From the NCBI GenBank assembly GCA_023413135.1, contig JAEZQK010000020.1, positions 48,243 through 112,242 of the forward strand: 64,000 nt of DNA, read 5' to 3'. This stretch comes from Bacillota bacterium. Its GTDB lineage: Bacteria > Bacillota > Clostridia > Christensenellales > Aristaeellaceae. Both the position numbers and the translations under genes were made by a program. The notes beneath the pieces are model-generated. The model did no database searches, was not told where the DNA came from, and saw only the letters and a program-made list of their open reading frames with translations. Shown piece by piece: positions 7,437 through 16,094 of this stretch; position 1 is the first letter of the stretch; each line of letters opens with the position of its first letter.

Positions 7437-8720
7437 TTAATTCACAATGATATCTGTCCCGTTCGGGATAACAACGACGGAAGGGGAGGAGCAGGTCCAG
7501 CGGTAGGCCATTTCGAGGGCCATATCGATGGAAGGAGCATACGTCATGTGCATGGCGCTGACCAATGCTTCATTTTCAGGGCGGGTAACAAAAATGCACC
7601 TGGCTTTTTTCAGGATTTCGGCCAGGATCTGCGCTTCCCATTGGTCGGGAAGAGTGGATTCAGGCGGGATGGCGGAAATCCTGTCCGCCACTTCGTCGGG
7701 ATCTTTTGCGGAGGTAAACCACCGGTAAAAATCCTCCCCGCCATGGCCGTTTGCGCACTCCGCGGCCATGATGAGCACGCCGTCGGGTTTTAAGCAAACC
7801 ACTCCCGTGCTCATCCCCTTGACGGCCTGGTATATATTCTGGTCCAGGGGATACCCTCCGTTGGAGGTGACGACAATATCCCCTTCCACCCTCATTACGC
7901 TATTGCAGGCAAGGCAATCCCGGCAGCCGGCCTCATGGGCCTTTTGGGGATCGCCGGCATAAGCGGCCATGATCCGCTTGCTGCTGTCCAGCCGCACGTT
8001 CAATATGAAGGAAAGGTTTGCCGCCTTTGCCGCGCAGCACATGTCACGGTGCAGGGGATTTCCAGGAAGGTTGCCCTGCACGGCATGGGGATCGGCGATG
8101 AACTTGGCATTGTGATTGAATAGTACCGTCTTATGGGATGCGATGCCCGGCAAAATGCTTTTGCGCCCGCCGGAAAAGCCTGCAAAAAAGTGCGGCTCGA
8201 TAAACCCTTCGGATACGATCAGGTCCGCCCAATCAACCAGCCGGTTCAGCCACAATTCTCCGCCGGAGGGGAGGATGCCCTTGAAAACCATATCCTCATC
8301 CCTGCGGGAGAAGTGGTTCAGGATAGTTTCGGTTTGGGCAATCTCCCCGCCAAACTTATCGATGATTTCTTCCTGCGTGGTGGGGCGGTGCATGCCGGTA
8401 GCCAGAAGGATGCGTATTTGAACATTCGGATTTCCTGCGCGTATCCGGGACAGCAAAAGCGGCATGGTGATTCTACTGGGTACGGGTCTTGTATGGTCGC
8501 TGGTGATCAATAGAACACGCTGCTTCCCGGCGGCCAGTTCCTCAAGAAGCGGGCTGCCGATGGGATGATTCAGCGCCTGAAGCACAACGTTTTCCTGATC
8601 TTCAGGCGTTGGGGAATCTGTGGATTCCGAGCAGGGGACAAGCACGGCCTTGAGATGCTGCTCCTCCACTTCCAGCGGAAGTGACGTCAGGCCATAGGGA
8701 ATATGAAGTGTCGTTTTCAT
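7437..8720 (-). CDS. larA: LarA-family nickel-pincer lactate/2-hydroxyacid racemase
   Basis: 427 residues, the usual LarA length. All key residues of the Lactiplantibacillus LarA are present with a constant +3 offset: His111 (ATGMHRP), His177 and Lys187 (EPHFFAGFSGGRKS) and His203 (LFNHN). By family these bind the nickel-pincer nucleotide and act in hydride-transfer racemisation or epimerisation of 2-hydroxy acids. GGAGG stands 7 nt before ATG 8720. It is the last gene of a minus-strand sugar operon and lies 22 nt after the aldose epimerase. No larB, larC or larE is visible nearby, so the cofactor must come from elsewhere. The substrate may be a sugar acid rather than lactate. Its end faces the regulator gene only 15 nt away. 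Confidence 0.85.
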   Translation of the reverse strand: MKTTLHIPYGLTSLPLEVEEQHLKAVLVPCSESTDSPTPEDQENVVLQALNHPIGSPLLEELAAGKQRVLLITSDHTRPVPSRITMPLLLSRIRAGNPNVQIRILLATGMHRPTTQEEIIDKFGGEIAQTETILNHFSRRDEDMVFKGILPSGGELWLNRLVDWADLIVSEGFIEPHFFAGFSGGRKSILPGIASHKTVLFNHNAKFIADPHAVQGNLPGNPLHRDMCCAAKAANLSFILNVRLDSSKRIMAAYAGDPQKAHEAGCRDCLACNSVMRVEGDIVVTSNGGYPLDQNIYQAVKGMSTGVVCLKPDGVLIMAAECANGHGGEDFYRWFTSAKDPDEVADRISAIPPESTLPDQWEAQILAEILKKARCIFVTRPENEALVSAMHMTYAPSIDMALEMAYRWTCSSPSVVVIPNGTDIIVN

Positions 8721-8742
8721 CGTCATTCCTCCCAAAGGCGGT

Positions 8743-9732
8743 TTATACGTTTCCGGGATCAATGCGAAGCGTGCTGTGAAGGGACAGGGTTTCGCCCTGC
8801 GTCAAAAACCGGAAGCCGCTTTTTTCAGCCGGCAGGGGAGAATTGGGGGCGTCCACCTGCCAGGTTTGGGGCTCGGGACAAACAAAGCCGCTTTGGCCTC
8901 CGCCGTTCCAGAGCATGAGAAATGAAAAGGCGGGGTCGGGAGCGTAGTGGACGGCGGCGCCTGTCACCACGTGGCGGAGGATGATTTCGCCCGACAGATG
9001 CTCAAAGTGATGGGAGAGTGGGCTTCCGACGGGCACAAGGCTGCCGTCCCGCAAAGCCTGGCCGGCAGTGCTTGCTTTACACATTTCCCCGGTAGGGATG
9101 ATGGTAACGGGGTCAAGGCATATTTCATCGTCCACATTTGCATAAAGGCGGTATTCCTCTCCGGCGGTATCCGGCAGGAAGGGTACTTGAAAGGCCGTGT
9201 GAAAACCAAGGCCTGCCGGCATATCCAGCGCGCTGTTGTTTTGAAGCGAAAGCGTCTGGCTGAGGCCGGAACTGTTCAGCGTATAGTTTAAGCGGACGGT
9301 AAATGCATGGGGGAAGGAAAGATAGGGAGACTGGCCGCTAAAGGAAACGGAAAACGTGGCGCTTACACCATCTGAATCAGCATGCGATTCCTCCAAAAGA
9401 AAAGGCATTTCGCTAAGGAAACCGTGGATATGATGGCCCCTGGCAGGCTCGTTGATGGGGAAGCGGTATTCTCTCCCCTGAAATTGAAAAACGCCGCCCC
9501 GGATCCGGTTGGGGGGAAACAGAAGCGGCATGCCGTATACATTGGGCTGGGCCTTGAATACATCAAGGGCAGGGGGGGTGCGCAGCACATTGATGCCATC
9601 CCGGGCAAAGCGGATGCAGTTTGCCCCCATTCCCGGGCATATATCGGCTTCATACGGGCCGAAAAGGAGGCGCACAACGGGGATGCCGTTGTGCGTTGCT
9701 TTGATAATGCCATATGTATGATCATACTTCAT
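8743..9732 (-). CDS. Aldose 1-epimerase family protein
   Basis: 329 residues with the galactose-mutarotase-like beta-sandwich signature: the N-terminal barrel (GPYEADICPGMGANCIRFAR), the active-site His region (PARGHHIHGFLSEMPF) and a later His in GLGFHTAFQVPF. The C-terminal SFLMLWNGG and VCPEPQTWQVDAPN match the conserved Glu (CPEP) region that acts as the base in this family. It interconverts alpha and beta anomers in the cytoplasm. ATG 9732 overlaps the stop of the upstream isomerase gene by 11 nt, so translation is coupled. It probably prepares the anomer used by the isomerase or kinase of this operon. Confidence 0.85.
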   Translation of the reverse strand: MKYDHTYGIIKATHNGIPVVRLLFGPYEADICPGMGANCIRFARDGINVLRTPPALDVFKAQPNVYGMPLLFPPNRIRGGVFQFQGREYRFPINEPARGHHIHGFLSEMPFLLEESHADSDGVSATFSVSFSGQSPYLSFPHAFTVRLNYTLNSSGLSQTLSLQNNSALDMPAGLGFHTAFQVPFLPDTAGEEYRLYANVDDEICLDPVTIIPTGEMCKASTAGQALRDGSLVPVGSPLSHHFEHLSGEIILRHVVTGAAVHYAPDPAFSFLMLWNGGGQSGFVCPEPQTWQVDAPNSPLPAEKSGFRFLTQGETLSLHSTLRIDPGNV

Positions 9733-11149
9733 AAAAGTCAAACCCCATGATCCGGGCAAAACAGGCAATCGTCTCCCTGTGATCGCCATCGGCAACGGCA
9801 TAATGCTGGGTGACGCCGATGTCCATCAAACGCTGAAAAAAGGCGGTAGGATCCTTGCGGGGCCTGAACAGCCCATGGGTATACCCGGCCAGATGGCGGG
9901 GGCATGGCAGCGCATCGACCAGGGCGCAGACTGCCTTGAAGCGTCCGTTGCACTGGGAAATGTGCAGCATGGTTTTTTCCCCTTCGGAAATCACATGCCA
10001 GGCAAAAGGCGCGCCTGCATGCTTGTAATTGGAGCGGGCGAACCGCTCGTCCCGGGAAAGGACCGTTTTGCCCCGGGGATCGGTGTAGTCGTTGGGGCCT
10101 GCGTGCCCTCCCGCGAAAATGCCCTTTTGCATGTCAATGTGGAAGGGCTCAATGAAGGGGACATGAAGCCCGGTCAGGTGGCGCAGCACATATACCGCCA
10201 GCGCGCCGCCGATATCGCCTTCCGGCACGACGGCAATATCCTCCGTTCCGGGGCAAGGGGTAAAGCCGGGACGCAGGCCGATGATGCGCAGCAGCGTCGC
10301 ATCCACATCGTTTAAGACCAGCATGGAAACGCCGGCATCGCGGCACATTTTCTCCAGCGCCATGGAAGCGGCAACGGAAGCCCGCATTTTTTCGGGGATC
10401 ACTGTGCCGTCGTTTTCATACGATTCCATGATATGGCGGACGTTCTCCTCCACCGACTCGCCGGGCAAAGCATCGATCGTCTCTTGAAGCGCGGCCACGG
10501 ACAGGAACCGCATTTCGGGGCCAACCTTCATAAACAGGTCATAGATGTCTACATAGGTGGACCACATGACTTCGTTGAGGGTGGGGAGGAGGCCGAAAGT
10601 GTCCTGACTTAGTACACTACGCAGGCATGCGGCCTTTGCAAAACAAGCGCAGGTATGCATGACTGTATTCATTGTGCCGATCACCCGCTGCATCATGGGC
10701 CGGTCAAACCGGGATGCGGAGCCGGAAGCTTCCAGCATGCCCACCAGGGAACCGGCGGAGAGGAATTCCACAAACCTGTCTTCGTTCAGGGAGTCGTCAA
10801 AGCCCAGTTCATCCCGGACAAGGGATGCGAAAAGGATCGGAACCGGCTTCATATCCCGCAAAAAGCGGATCCAGGCAAAATCATCGGACCAGGAAAGGAA
10901 GCAGGCGAATACCATGTCCACTTCTTCCTGCTCAAAGCAGCGGATCGCTTCCTTTACATCCTCTCTGGTATAGACAACGCCGGGAAACACCACATCGGAG
11001 AAGGAGGAGGCTGCGGATAGGATGTGCTGGGCCTCCTTATCCTTGCGCTGATGATACACGCCGTGCTCCGTGCCTTCGCCAAGATTGCGAAAGCGCGGCG
11101 TAGTAATCAAAAGCATCCCCACCCGCGGCTTGCGGTCAAAAACCTGCAT
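9722..11149 (-). CDS. L-fucose/L-arabinose isomerase-like protein
   Basis: 475 residues. The N-terminal domain (RVGMLLITTPRFRNLGEGTE) and the later DMVFACFLSWSDDFAWIRFL segment fit the FucI/AraA superfamily. C-terminal features are DIGGALAVYVLRHLTG, FIEPFHIDMQKGIFAGGHAG and GDHRETIACFARIMGFDFYE, including the acidic and His residues expected to hold a divalent metal. Such enzymes convert aldoses to ketoses (L-fucose, L-arabinose or D-arabinose type); the exact sugar is not decidable. It sits between the RpiR regulator (3-nt gap) and the epimerase (11-nt overlap) in a tight operon. Confidence 0.8.
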   Translation of the reverse strand: MQVFDRKPRVGMLLITTPRFRNLGEGTEHGVYHQRKDKEAQHILSAASSFSDVVFPGVVYTREDVKEAIRCFEQEEVDMVFACFLSWSDDFAWIRFLRDMKPVPILFASLVRDELGFDDSLNEDRFVEFLSAGSLVGMLEASGSASRFDRPMMQRVIGTMNTVMHTCACFAKAACLRSVLSQDTFGLLPTLNEVMWSTYVDIYDLFMKVGPEMRFLSVAALQETIDALPGESVEENVRHIMESYENDGTVIPEKMRASVAASMALEKMCRDAGVSMLVLNDVDATLLRIIGLRPGFTPCPGTEDIAVVPEGDIGGALAVYVLRHLTGLHVPFIEPFHIDMQKGIFAGGHAGPNDYTDPRGKTVLSRDERFARSNYKHAGAPFAWHVISEGEKTMLHISQCNGRFKAVCALVDALPCPRHLAGYTHGLFRPRKDPTAFFQRLMDIGVTQHYAVADGDHRETIACFARIMGFDFYEV

Positions 11150-11152
11150 GTT

Positions 11153-12019
11153 TCAGCCCTCCTGATTCTTTCCGTGAAAGCGCTTGCGGCGGCTGGTCAG
11201 GCGCGTTTTATCCAGATACGGCTTGACTTTTTCATACATGCGGCTGGATACGGCCGTATAAAGGATATCCACCATCGTCATCTGGCTGATTCTGGAGCCC
11301 ATGGCGCCGCTTCTGATCATGGATTCTGAAGAAGAAATGTACAGGCTGATATCCGTGGCCTCACTCAAAGGGTTTTTTCCGTATCTTGTGACGCTGATAG
11401 TAGTCGCCCCGCTCTGACGGGCGATTTCAAATGTTTCAATGGTATCGTGGGTTTCGCCGGAATAGGAAAAGAACACGGCGGCGTCACCCGGCCTAAGGCT
11501 GGTGGCGGAAAGCACCTGCTCATGGGGGTCGGAGCTGGAAATGGTGAATTTGTTGATCCGCAGAAATTTGTTGTGTGCATCATGGGCAACCAGGCCGGAA
11601 CTGCCCACGCCGTAAAAGTCGATGCGGGAAGCGTTGCACAAAGCTGTGACGGCCTTGTCCAATTGTTCCAGGTCCATGAGCGACAGGGTGCCCTCGATGG
11701 CATTCATGTTGCTTTTGCAGACGCTGCGCATAATCGCATCCAGGCTGTCGCCCGGACGGATATCCTCATAGGAAATGCCATCCTGCTGGCTGTTAAGATC
11801 CGCGCTAAGGGTTCTTAAAAGCTCCTTGAAGCCGGAATAGCCAATGCTTTTGCAAAGCCTGACCACCGACGCCGTGCTCGTCTGGCAGGCGATGGCGACT
11901 TCCTCAATGGACATGGACACCACTTCCTCCGGAAAATCCAGAATGAAGCTGGCGACACGCTGTTCCTTGGGGGCAAGGGAATCCATCGCTTCCTTCATGC
12001 GCAACCGGCAGCCTGTCAT
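11153..12019 (-). CDS. MurR/RpiR family transcriptional regulator
   Basis: 288 residues. An N-terminal HTH_6 domain lies at about 1-80 (LAPKEQRVASFILDFPEEVV, TSTASVVRLCKSIGYSGFKE), with a C-terminal SIS sugar-phosphate-binding domain at about 110-260 (IDFYGVGSSGLVAHDAHNKF, FFSYSGETHDTIE). RpiR proteins sense phosphorylated sugars and usually control the adjacent catabolic genes. AAGGAG stands 9 nt before the ATG. It lies inside the operon, 21 nt after the ROK kinase gene, and likely controls both this operon and the divergent transporter operon through the 14763-15113 region. Confidence 0.9.
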   Translation of the reverse strand: MTGCRLRMKEAMDSLAPKEQRVASFILDFPEEVVSMSIEEVAIACQTSTASVVRLCKSIGYSGFKELLRTLSADLNSQQDGISYEDIRPGDSLDAIMRSVCKSNMNAIEGTLSLMDLEQLDKAVTALCNASRIDFYGVGSSGLVAHDAHNKFLRINKFTISSSDPHEQVLSATSLRPGDAAVFFSYSGETHDTIETFEIARQSGATTISVTRYGKNPLSEATDISLYISSSESMIRSGAMGSRISQMTMVDILYTAVSSRMYEKVKPYLDKTRLTSRRKRFHGKNQEG

Positions 12020-12040
12020 ACTAATGGCTCCTTTCGCTTG

Positions 12041-12928
12041 TCAGCTATTCCAAATCAACTGCGCCGCACCGATCAGCGGCGCTTCGTCTATGCGTAGAGC
12101 CGCTTCTACCCGGCAGGGGATGTTAAGCCTGTCAAGGCATTCCTGGATAGGCTGTATAAGCAGCGAGCCTGCTTTGGAGATTTGTCCTCCTAAAATCATA
12201 CAATCAAAACCGTTTTCCCGCAAGACAGGGGCAAGGATTTCGGCCAAAGCTTCGCCGGTTTTCAAAAAGGCGGCTTGGGCCGCCTCGTCTCCAAGGCTCG
12301 CCAGACCGGCTATGTCCTTGACGCTTTTTGCCTTGCTTCCGCCAAGCATTGCATAGGCCCGCATGATCCCCCGCTTGGAGACAAAATCCTCCGCGGTTTC
12401 ATCCCGGTACGGGCGGCGGAAAATGCTGATGCCGGGGCCGCCGCTCTCGTTTTCAAAAAGCATGCCGTTCTTTGTGCAGGCAAAGCCAAGGCCCGTGCCT
12501 ATGATCACCGCGCATACATCCTTTTCCTGCCTGGGCCGCACGGCCAGTTCACCCAGTAAAAAGGCGGATGAATCGTGCATGAACCGGACAGGCAAATCAG
12601 GCGCCGCATGGGCAATATATGATCCCAGGGGAATGCCTCGGATGGACTGGTACTTGTGTGTCATCAGGCTGATGCCGCCCTTATAGTCAAAGGGGCCGGG
12701 AATGCATACGCCGATGCCCTTAAAATAAAGGCCGCGGGCGGCGGCAAGGGAAGCCCCTGTTGCCCCGGCAGCCTCGAAAGCGCCTAATATATCATGGGCG
12801 CTTCCGCTTTCCGGGATAGGCGTTTCAAAAAAATCCGAAAGAACTTGCGCTGATGATACCAGGGCACCCTTGATGGCCGTTCCCCCGGCATCCAGTGCCA
12901 GTACGCATTTACCGGACGATATCTTCAT
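12041..12928 (-). CDS. ROK family sugar kinase
   Basis: 295 residues. The actin-like fold is marked by the phosphate-1 motif CVLALDAGGTAIKGALV near the start, a central GVCIPGPFDYKGGI, the catalytic-Asp segment VRFMHDSSAFLLGE and GTGLGFACTKNG. The classical ROK zinc motif CxCGxxGCxE is not seen, so this is a divergent member. It should phosphorylate a hexose or amino sugar with ATP. ATG 12928 follows GAGGG by 6 nt and lies 20 nt inside the end of the upstream isomerase-like gene, so translation is probably coupled. An ATG 6 nt further up is also in frame. Confidence 0.85.
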   Translation of the reverse strand: MKISSGKCVLALDAGGTAIKGALVSSAQVLSDFFETPIPESGSAHDILGAFEAAGATGASLAAARGLYFKGIGVCIPGPFDYKGGISLMTHKYQSIRGIPLGSYIAHAAPDLPVRFMHDSSAFLLGELAVRPRQEKDVCAVIIGTGLGFACTKNGMLFENESGGPGISIFRRPYRDETAEDFVSKRGIMRAYAMLGGSKAKSVKDIAGLASLGDEAAQAAFLKTGEALAEILAPVLRENGFDCMILGGQISKAGSLLIQPIQECLDRLNIPCRVEAALRIDEAPLIGAAQLIWNS

Positions 12929-14762
12929 ATCCATCCCTCAGCATGGTTTTGTGAAGCACAACGCTCCCTACGCCCTGGTTTACCACTTCATATTTCCCAA
13001 AGGATGCAGGTACCACCACCATGTCCATATAGCGCTGCACAAAGAAGCGGCTGGGATCGCTGAGGGAGCGGATGAGCACCTGCTCGCCCTCCACCAGCAC
13101 CAGCACATGGAAGCGGTCGGATGCTTCGTCGGTCATCCTCTTTTCAAAGCATAGGTTTCGCAGCGTGAAATAAAGCAGTTCGTGTTCGCCCACGATGATT
13201 TCCCGGCCGTCCTCCTCTTCCCGGACAAGGCGGGGCTGCTGAATCAGGTTTTTTTGCACCCAGTCCGCATTCCTTTCCCTGCGGAGCACCTGCTCCCCGT
13301 GATAGGAGTGGATGGGGCGGGGCTTGCCGTCCAGATCCTTGCGCAGATAGTCGTACATTTTGTACGTATACGAACCGATGGTCAGGCTGCCGATCTCCAG
13401 AATGACCTGGTTGCGGCCGGAAGCATGAATGGTGCCGGCCGGAATTAGAAACTGCATGCCGGGCTTTGACGGTTCCGCGTATACGTATTTGTCATGGTCG
13501 ATGGGCACGCATTCCCGCTCGGAACGCTTGGCTTCGGATATAAACTCCGCCACATCGCATCCGTTTTGGAAACCGCAGTAGGTTTTAGCCTCCTGTCCGG
13601 CTACGACGATATAATAGCTTTCATCCTGGCGGCCCAGTTCGCCGTTGTTGCGCCGCACGTATTCGCCGTCCGGATGGCACTGGATGGACATGTTGCCGCT
13701 GGCGTGAAAGGTATCGTCATAATTGAAGCGGATGGGGAAGTAACCGTCGAATTTTTGCAGGCACTTTTCACCCATCAGCTCCTTGCCGACTGTTTGGACA
13801 AAACCGTAGTAGGGCATTTCCAATTGGAGCCCGTCCATGTCCGCCACGATGGATACTTCCATGGGGATCAGATCAAACACCCAGGCACAGTTGCGCATGG
13901 CGTCGGGCAGCTTCCTTAAATGCTTCACATAAAATCCACCCCATACGCCTTCGATGTACACAGGGCGGCAGCGGAAGGGATACGTGACCAGCGTCCGGCA
14001 GATGGACAGGTAGGTAGGGAAGGGGAGAAGCTGCATGTTGTCCGCATGGTCGCCTGCCACATAATACTTAAGTTCCTGCGTTTGGATCAGTTTGCCCCGC
14101 AGCGCGGCGGCAGCCTCAAAATCGACATAATAAGCCTGGCGCAGCGTTGGGCTAAACGGCTTGGGCGTAGAAAAGCCCAAATTTCCCGTATGGCCGGATT
14201 TGATATTTAGCACGGTGCGCTTCTGGGTCATGTCCACATATACCCGAATGTCGGCAAAGGAGCGCAATGCCTCGATCATGCAGCCGTTGCCATACAGGAT
14301 CAACGCGCCGTTTCCCTGGGCTGTGAATGATGCCAGGCTATTATTCAGCGCGGCGATTTGCTCCTCCTGCATCAGGCCTTCATAGCCACCATGGTACAAC
14401 CGCCCGTACAGCAGCGGCGGATCGGTCTCCCGGTCTTCCGGCAGGCAGGGCAAAAGCTGGGCGGCCAGTTCTTTTTCTTCCTTATATAAAACCTTCGTGT
14501 CCAACATTTCGGCGGAAAGGCCGCTTTGCGCAAGCGTGCGTGCAGTCAACCGGGCCAGCAGTTCCATAGGGGCGCTGATATAACCGTCTATGGCGATGAC
14601 GCAGCGTCCTTTTTCGCGTATAGTCTGCGCGGCATCGGCAGCCAATGTTTTTGCACTGGCGGTCGCCCCGGAAATGATGGCGGAACGGATGTCTTGGGCC
14701 ACGGTGATTAAATTGACGGCGTTTGGATCGTCATAAGGATAAGGGTTATACATGAAGCTCAT
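12909..14762 (-). CDS. Phosphomannose isomerase-like protein with an N-terminal degenerate kinase-like domain
   Basis: 617 residues, about twice the usual class I mannose-6-phosphate isomerase. The C-terminal half has the cupin/PMI features: GVWGGFYVKHLRKLP, GNMSIQCHPDGEYV and the metal-site-like LIPAGTIHASGRNQVILEIG. The N-terminal 200 or so residues (GRCVIAIDGYISAPMELLAR, GNGALILYGNGCMIEALRSF) resemble a uridine-kinase-like P-loop domain but lack an intact GxxxxGK[ST]. Family knowledge suggests fructose-6-P/mannose-6-P interconversion; the N-terminal part may bind ligand only. The start at 14762 follows GAGGGA; a TTG at 14777 is in frame. It is the first gene of the minus-strand operon and is divergent from the ABC operon. 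Confidence 0.72.
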   Translation of the reverse strand: MSFMYNPYPYDDPNAVNLITVAQDIRSAIISGATASAKTLAADAAQTIREKGRCVIAIDGYISAPMELLARLTARTLAQSGLSAEMLDTKVLYKEEKELAAQLLPCLPEDRETDPPLLYGRLYHGGYEGLMQEEQIAALNNSLASFTAQGNGALILYGNGCMIEALRSFADIRVYVDMTQKRTVLNIKSGHTGNLGFSTPKPFSPTLRQAYYVDFEAAAALRGKLIQTQELKYYVAGDHADNMQLLPFPTYLSICRTLVTYPFRCRPVYIEGVWGGFYVKHLRKLPDAMRNCAWVFDLIPMEVSIVADMDGLQLEMPYYGFVQTVGKELMGEKCLQKFDGYFPIRFNYDDTFHASGNMSIQCHPDGEYVRRNNGELGRQDESYYIVVAGQEAKTYCGFQNGCDVAEFISEAKRSERECVPIDHDKYVYAEPSKPGMQFLIPAGTIHASGRNQVILEIGSLTIGSYTYKMYDYLRKDLDGKPRPIHSYHGEQVLRRERNADWVQKNLIQQPRLVREEEDGREIIVGEHELLYFTLRNLCFEKRMTDEASDRFHVLVLVEGEQVLIRSLSDPSRFFVQRYMDMVVVPASFGKYEVVNQGVGSVVLHKTMLRDGYEDIVR

Positions 14763-15113
14763 CGGGCATTCCCTCAATTCTCGGCCGCAGGCACATCCGT
14801 CCCCGGCTGTTGATATTAATTATTATAGTATGAACTTTCGAAGGATGTCAACAAAATATTCAAAAAAGATTTTTGTAAATGAAAATATTTTTAAACGAGC
14901 CGACATCTGGGCTAAAGAATATTCTCTTGTATATTGTACAATTAGGGTAAATTGTTGATAGAAATTAAGGACAAAATATGGATAATTCCGCATTATTCGG
15001 AATATAGAATTTTCAATTGAGAAACAAGAAATTGAAATATTGCTGTTGACAGTATGCGCAGCCATGGTTTATAATGCGCTTATCAGAAGTCAGTCGCGGA
15101 GGAATGAGCATAT
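14763..15113. promoter_or_regulatory. Divergent control region of the first sugar locus
   Basis: 351 A+T-rich nt between two divergent operons. Visible are ATTCCG-N7-CGGAAT (14985-15003), TTTCAATT-N11-AATTGAAA (15011-15037) directly upstream of the plus promoter, and that promoter (listed separately). These dyads are plausible RpiR or activator sites. No gene is seen. Confidence 0.5.
15046..15075 (+). promoter_or_regulatory. Sigma-A promoter of the LplB/YtcP transporter operon
   Basis: TTGACA (15046-15051), 18 nt, TATAAT (15070-15075), both boxes perfect, 39 nt before the first start codon. The spacer and flanks closely match the promoter at 25013-25042 in front of the second sugar operon. 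Confidence 0.8.
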
Positions 15114-16076
15114 ATGGCAGCCTACCAAAAAAGGGGGGGGAGTCACATTTCCGCCAAGCCCTATCGGGGTCTTAGGCGGGATGTGCGGCGCGATGCACTG
15201 CTTTATGTGATGCTGATTCCTGGCATTTTATATTTTATCCTGTTCAAATATGTGCCCATGTATGGCGTCACCATCGCTTTCCGTGATTACAGCGTATTCA
15301 AGGGCTTTGCCGATGCGCCGTGGGCAGGCTGGGAGCATTTTATTGATTTGTTTTCCAAGTCTGCGTTTATACGCGCGCTGATGAACAATATTGTGATAAG
15401 CATCCTGAAGCTGGTATTGGGCTTCCCGTCGTCGCTGATCCTGGCGCTGATGATCAATGAGATCACCAGGACCAAAGCGCGCAAGGCGATTCAAACAGCC
15501 GTGATTCTGCCCAACTTTGTTTCCTGGGTGGTCGTCAACGGCTTGCTCTTTGCGATGTTCAACACCACAAGCGGGGCTGTTCCCGGCATTTTGAAGGCGC
15601 TGGGTTACCAAGGCCAGATCAATAACGTGATGTCGCAAAAGGAAACGTTCCAGTGGGTGATCGTCATCTCCCATATCTGGAAGGGCGCGGGGATGGGCAC
15701 CATCGTATATCTCGCGGCGATCGTGGGTATCGACCAGCAGTTGTATGAAGCCGCCCAGATCGACGGCGCCGGCCACTTAAGCCAGCTGTGGCATATCACC
15801 TTATCCTCCATTCGTTCCACCATCGTGGTGCTGCTCATATTCCGCGTTGGCGAAATGATGTTCGCGGGCTTTGACCAGATATTTGCCATTTCCAATTACC
15901 TGGTAGTTTCCGTGGCCGATATCATCGATACCTACGTATATAAAATCGGCATGGAGCAGCAAAAGTTTTCCCTGGCCACTGCGGCGGGACTTTTCCAGTC
16001 CTTCATCGGCCTTGTGCTGGTGCTGGTTACAAACTACGTAGCCAAAAAAATCGACCCGGACAGCGGCATCATGTAA
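15114..16076 (+). CDS. ABC transporter permease, LplB/YteP type (polysaccharide/oligosaccharide uptake)
   Basis: 320 residues with six predicted membrane helices, starting with YVMLIPGILYFILFKYVPMY, followed by GVTIAFRDYSVFKG, which is typical of LplB-like subunits. The EAA loop that docks the ATPase reads YEAAQIDGAGHLSQLWHITL near residue 215. It pairs with the permease at 16095 and the binding protein at 17012. No ATPase gene is in the operon, so a shared MsmX-type ATPase encoded elsewhere is expected, as is common for this class. The gene is first in its operon; GGAGG lies 11 nt upstream of the ATG. Confidence 0.92.
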   Translation: MAAYQKRGGSHISAKPYRGLRRDVRRDALLYVMLIPGILYFILFKYVPMYGVTIAFRDYSVFKGFADAPWAGWEHFIDLFSKSAFIRALMNNIVISILKLVLGFPSSLILALMINEITRTKARKAIQTAVILPNFVSWVVVNGLLFAMFNTTSGAVPGILKALGYQGQINNVMSQKETFQWVIVISHIWKGAGMGTIVYLAAIVGIDQQLYEAAQIDGAGHLSQLWHITLSSIRSTIVVLLIFRVGEMMFAGFDQIFAISNYLVVSVADIIDTYVYKIGMEQQKFSLATAAGLFQSFIGLVLVLVTNYVAKKIDPDSGIM

Positions 16077-16094
16077 GAAAGGGGGCGGCAAACC

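Noticed and set aside
11175..11188. CcpA cre-like sequence TGAAAGCGCTTGCG
   Set aside because: It lies within the 3' end of the RpiR coding region, away from any promoter, and matches cre only partly.
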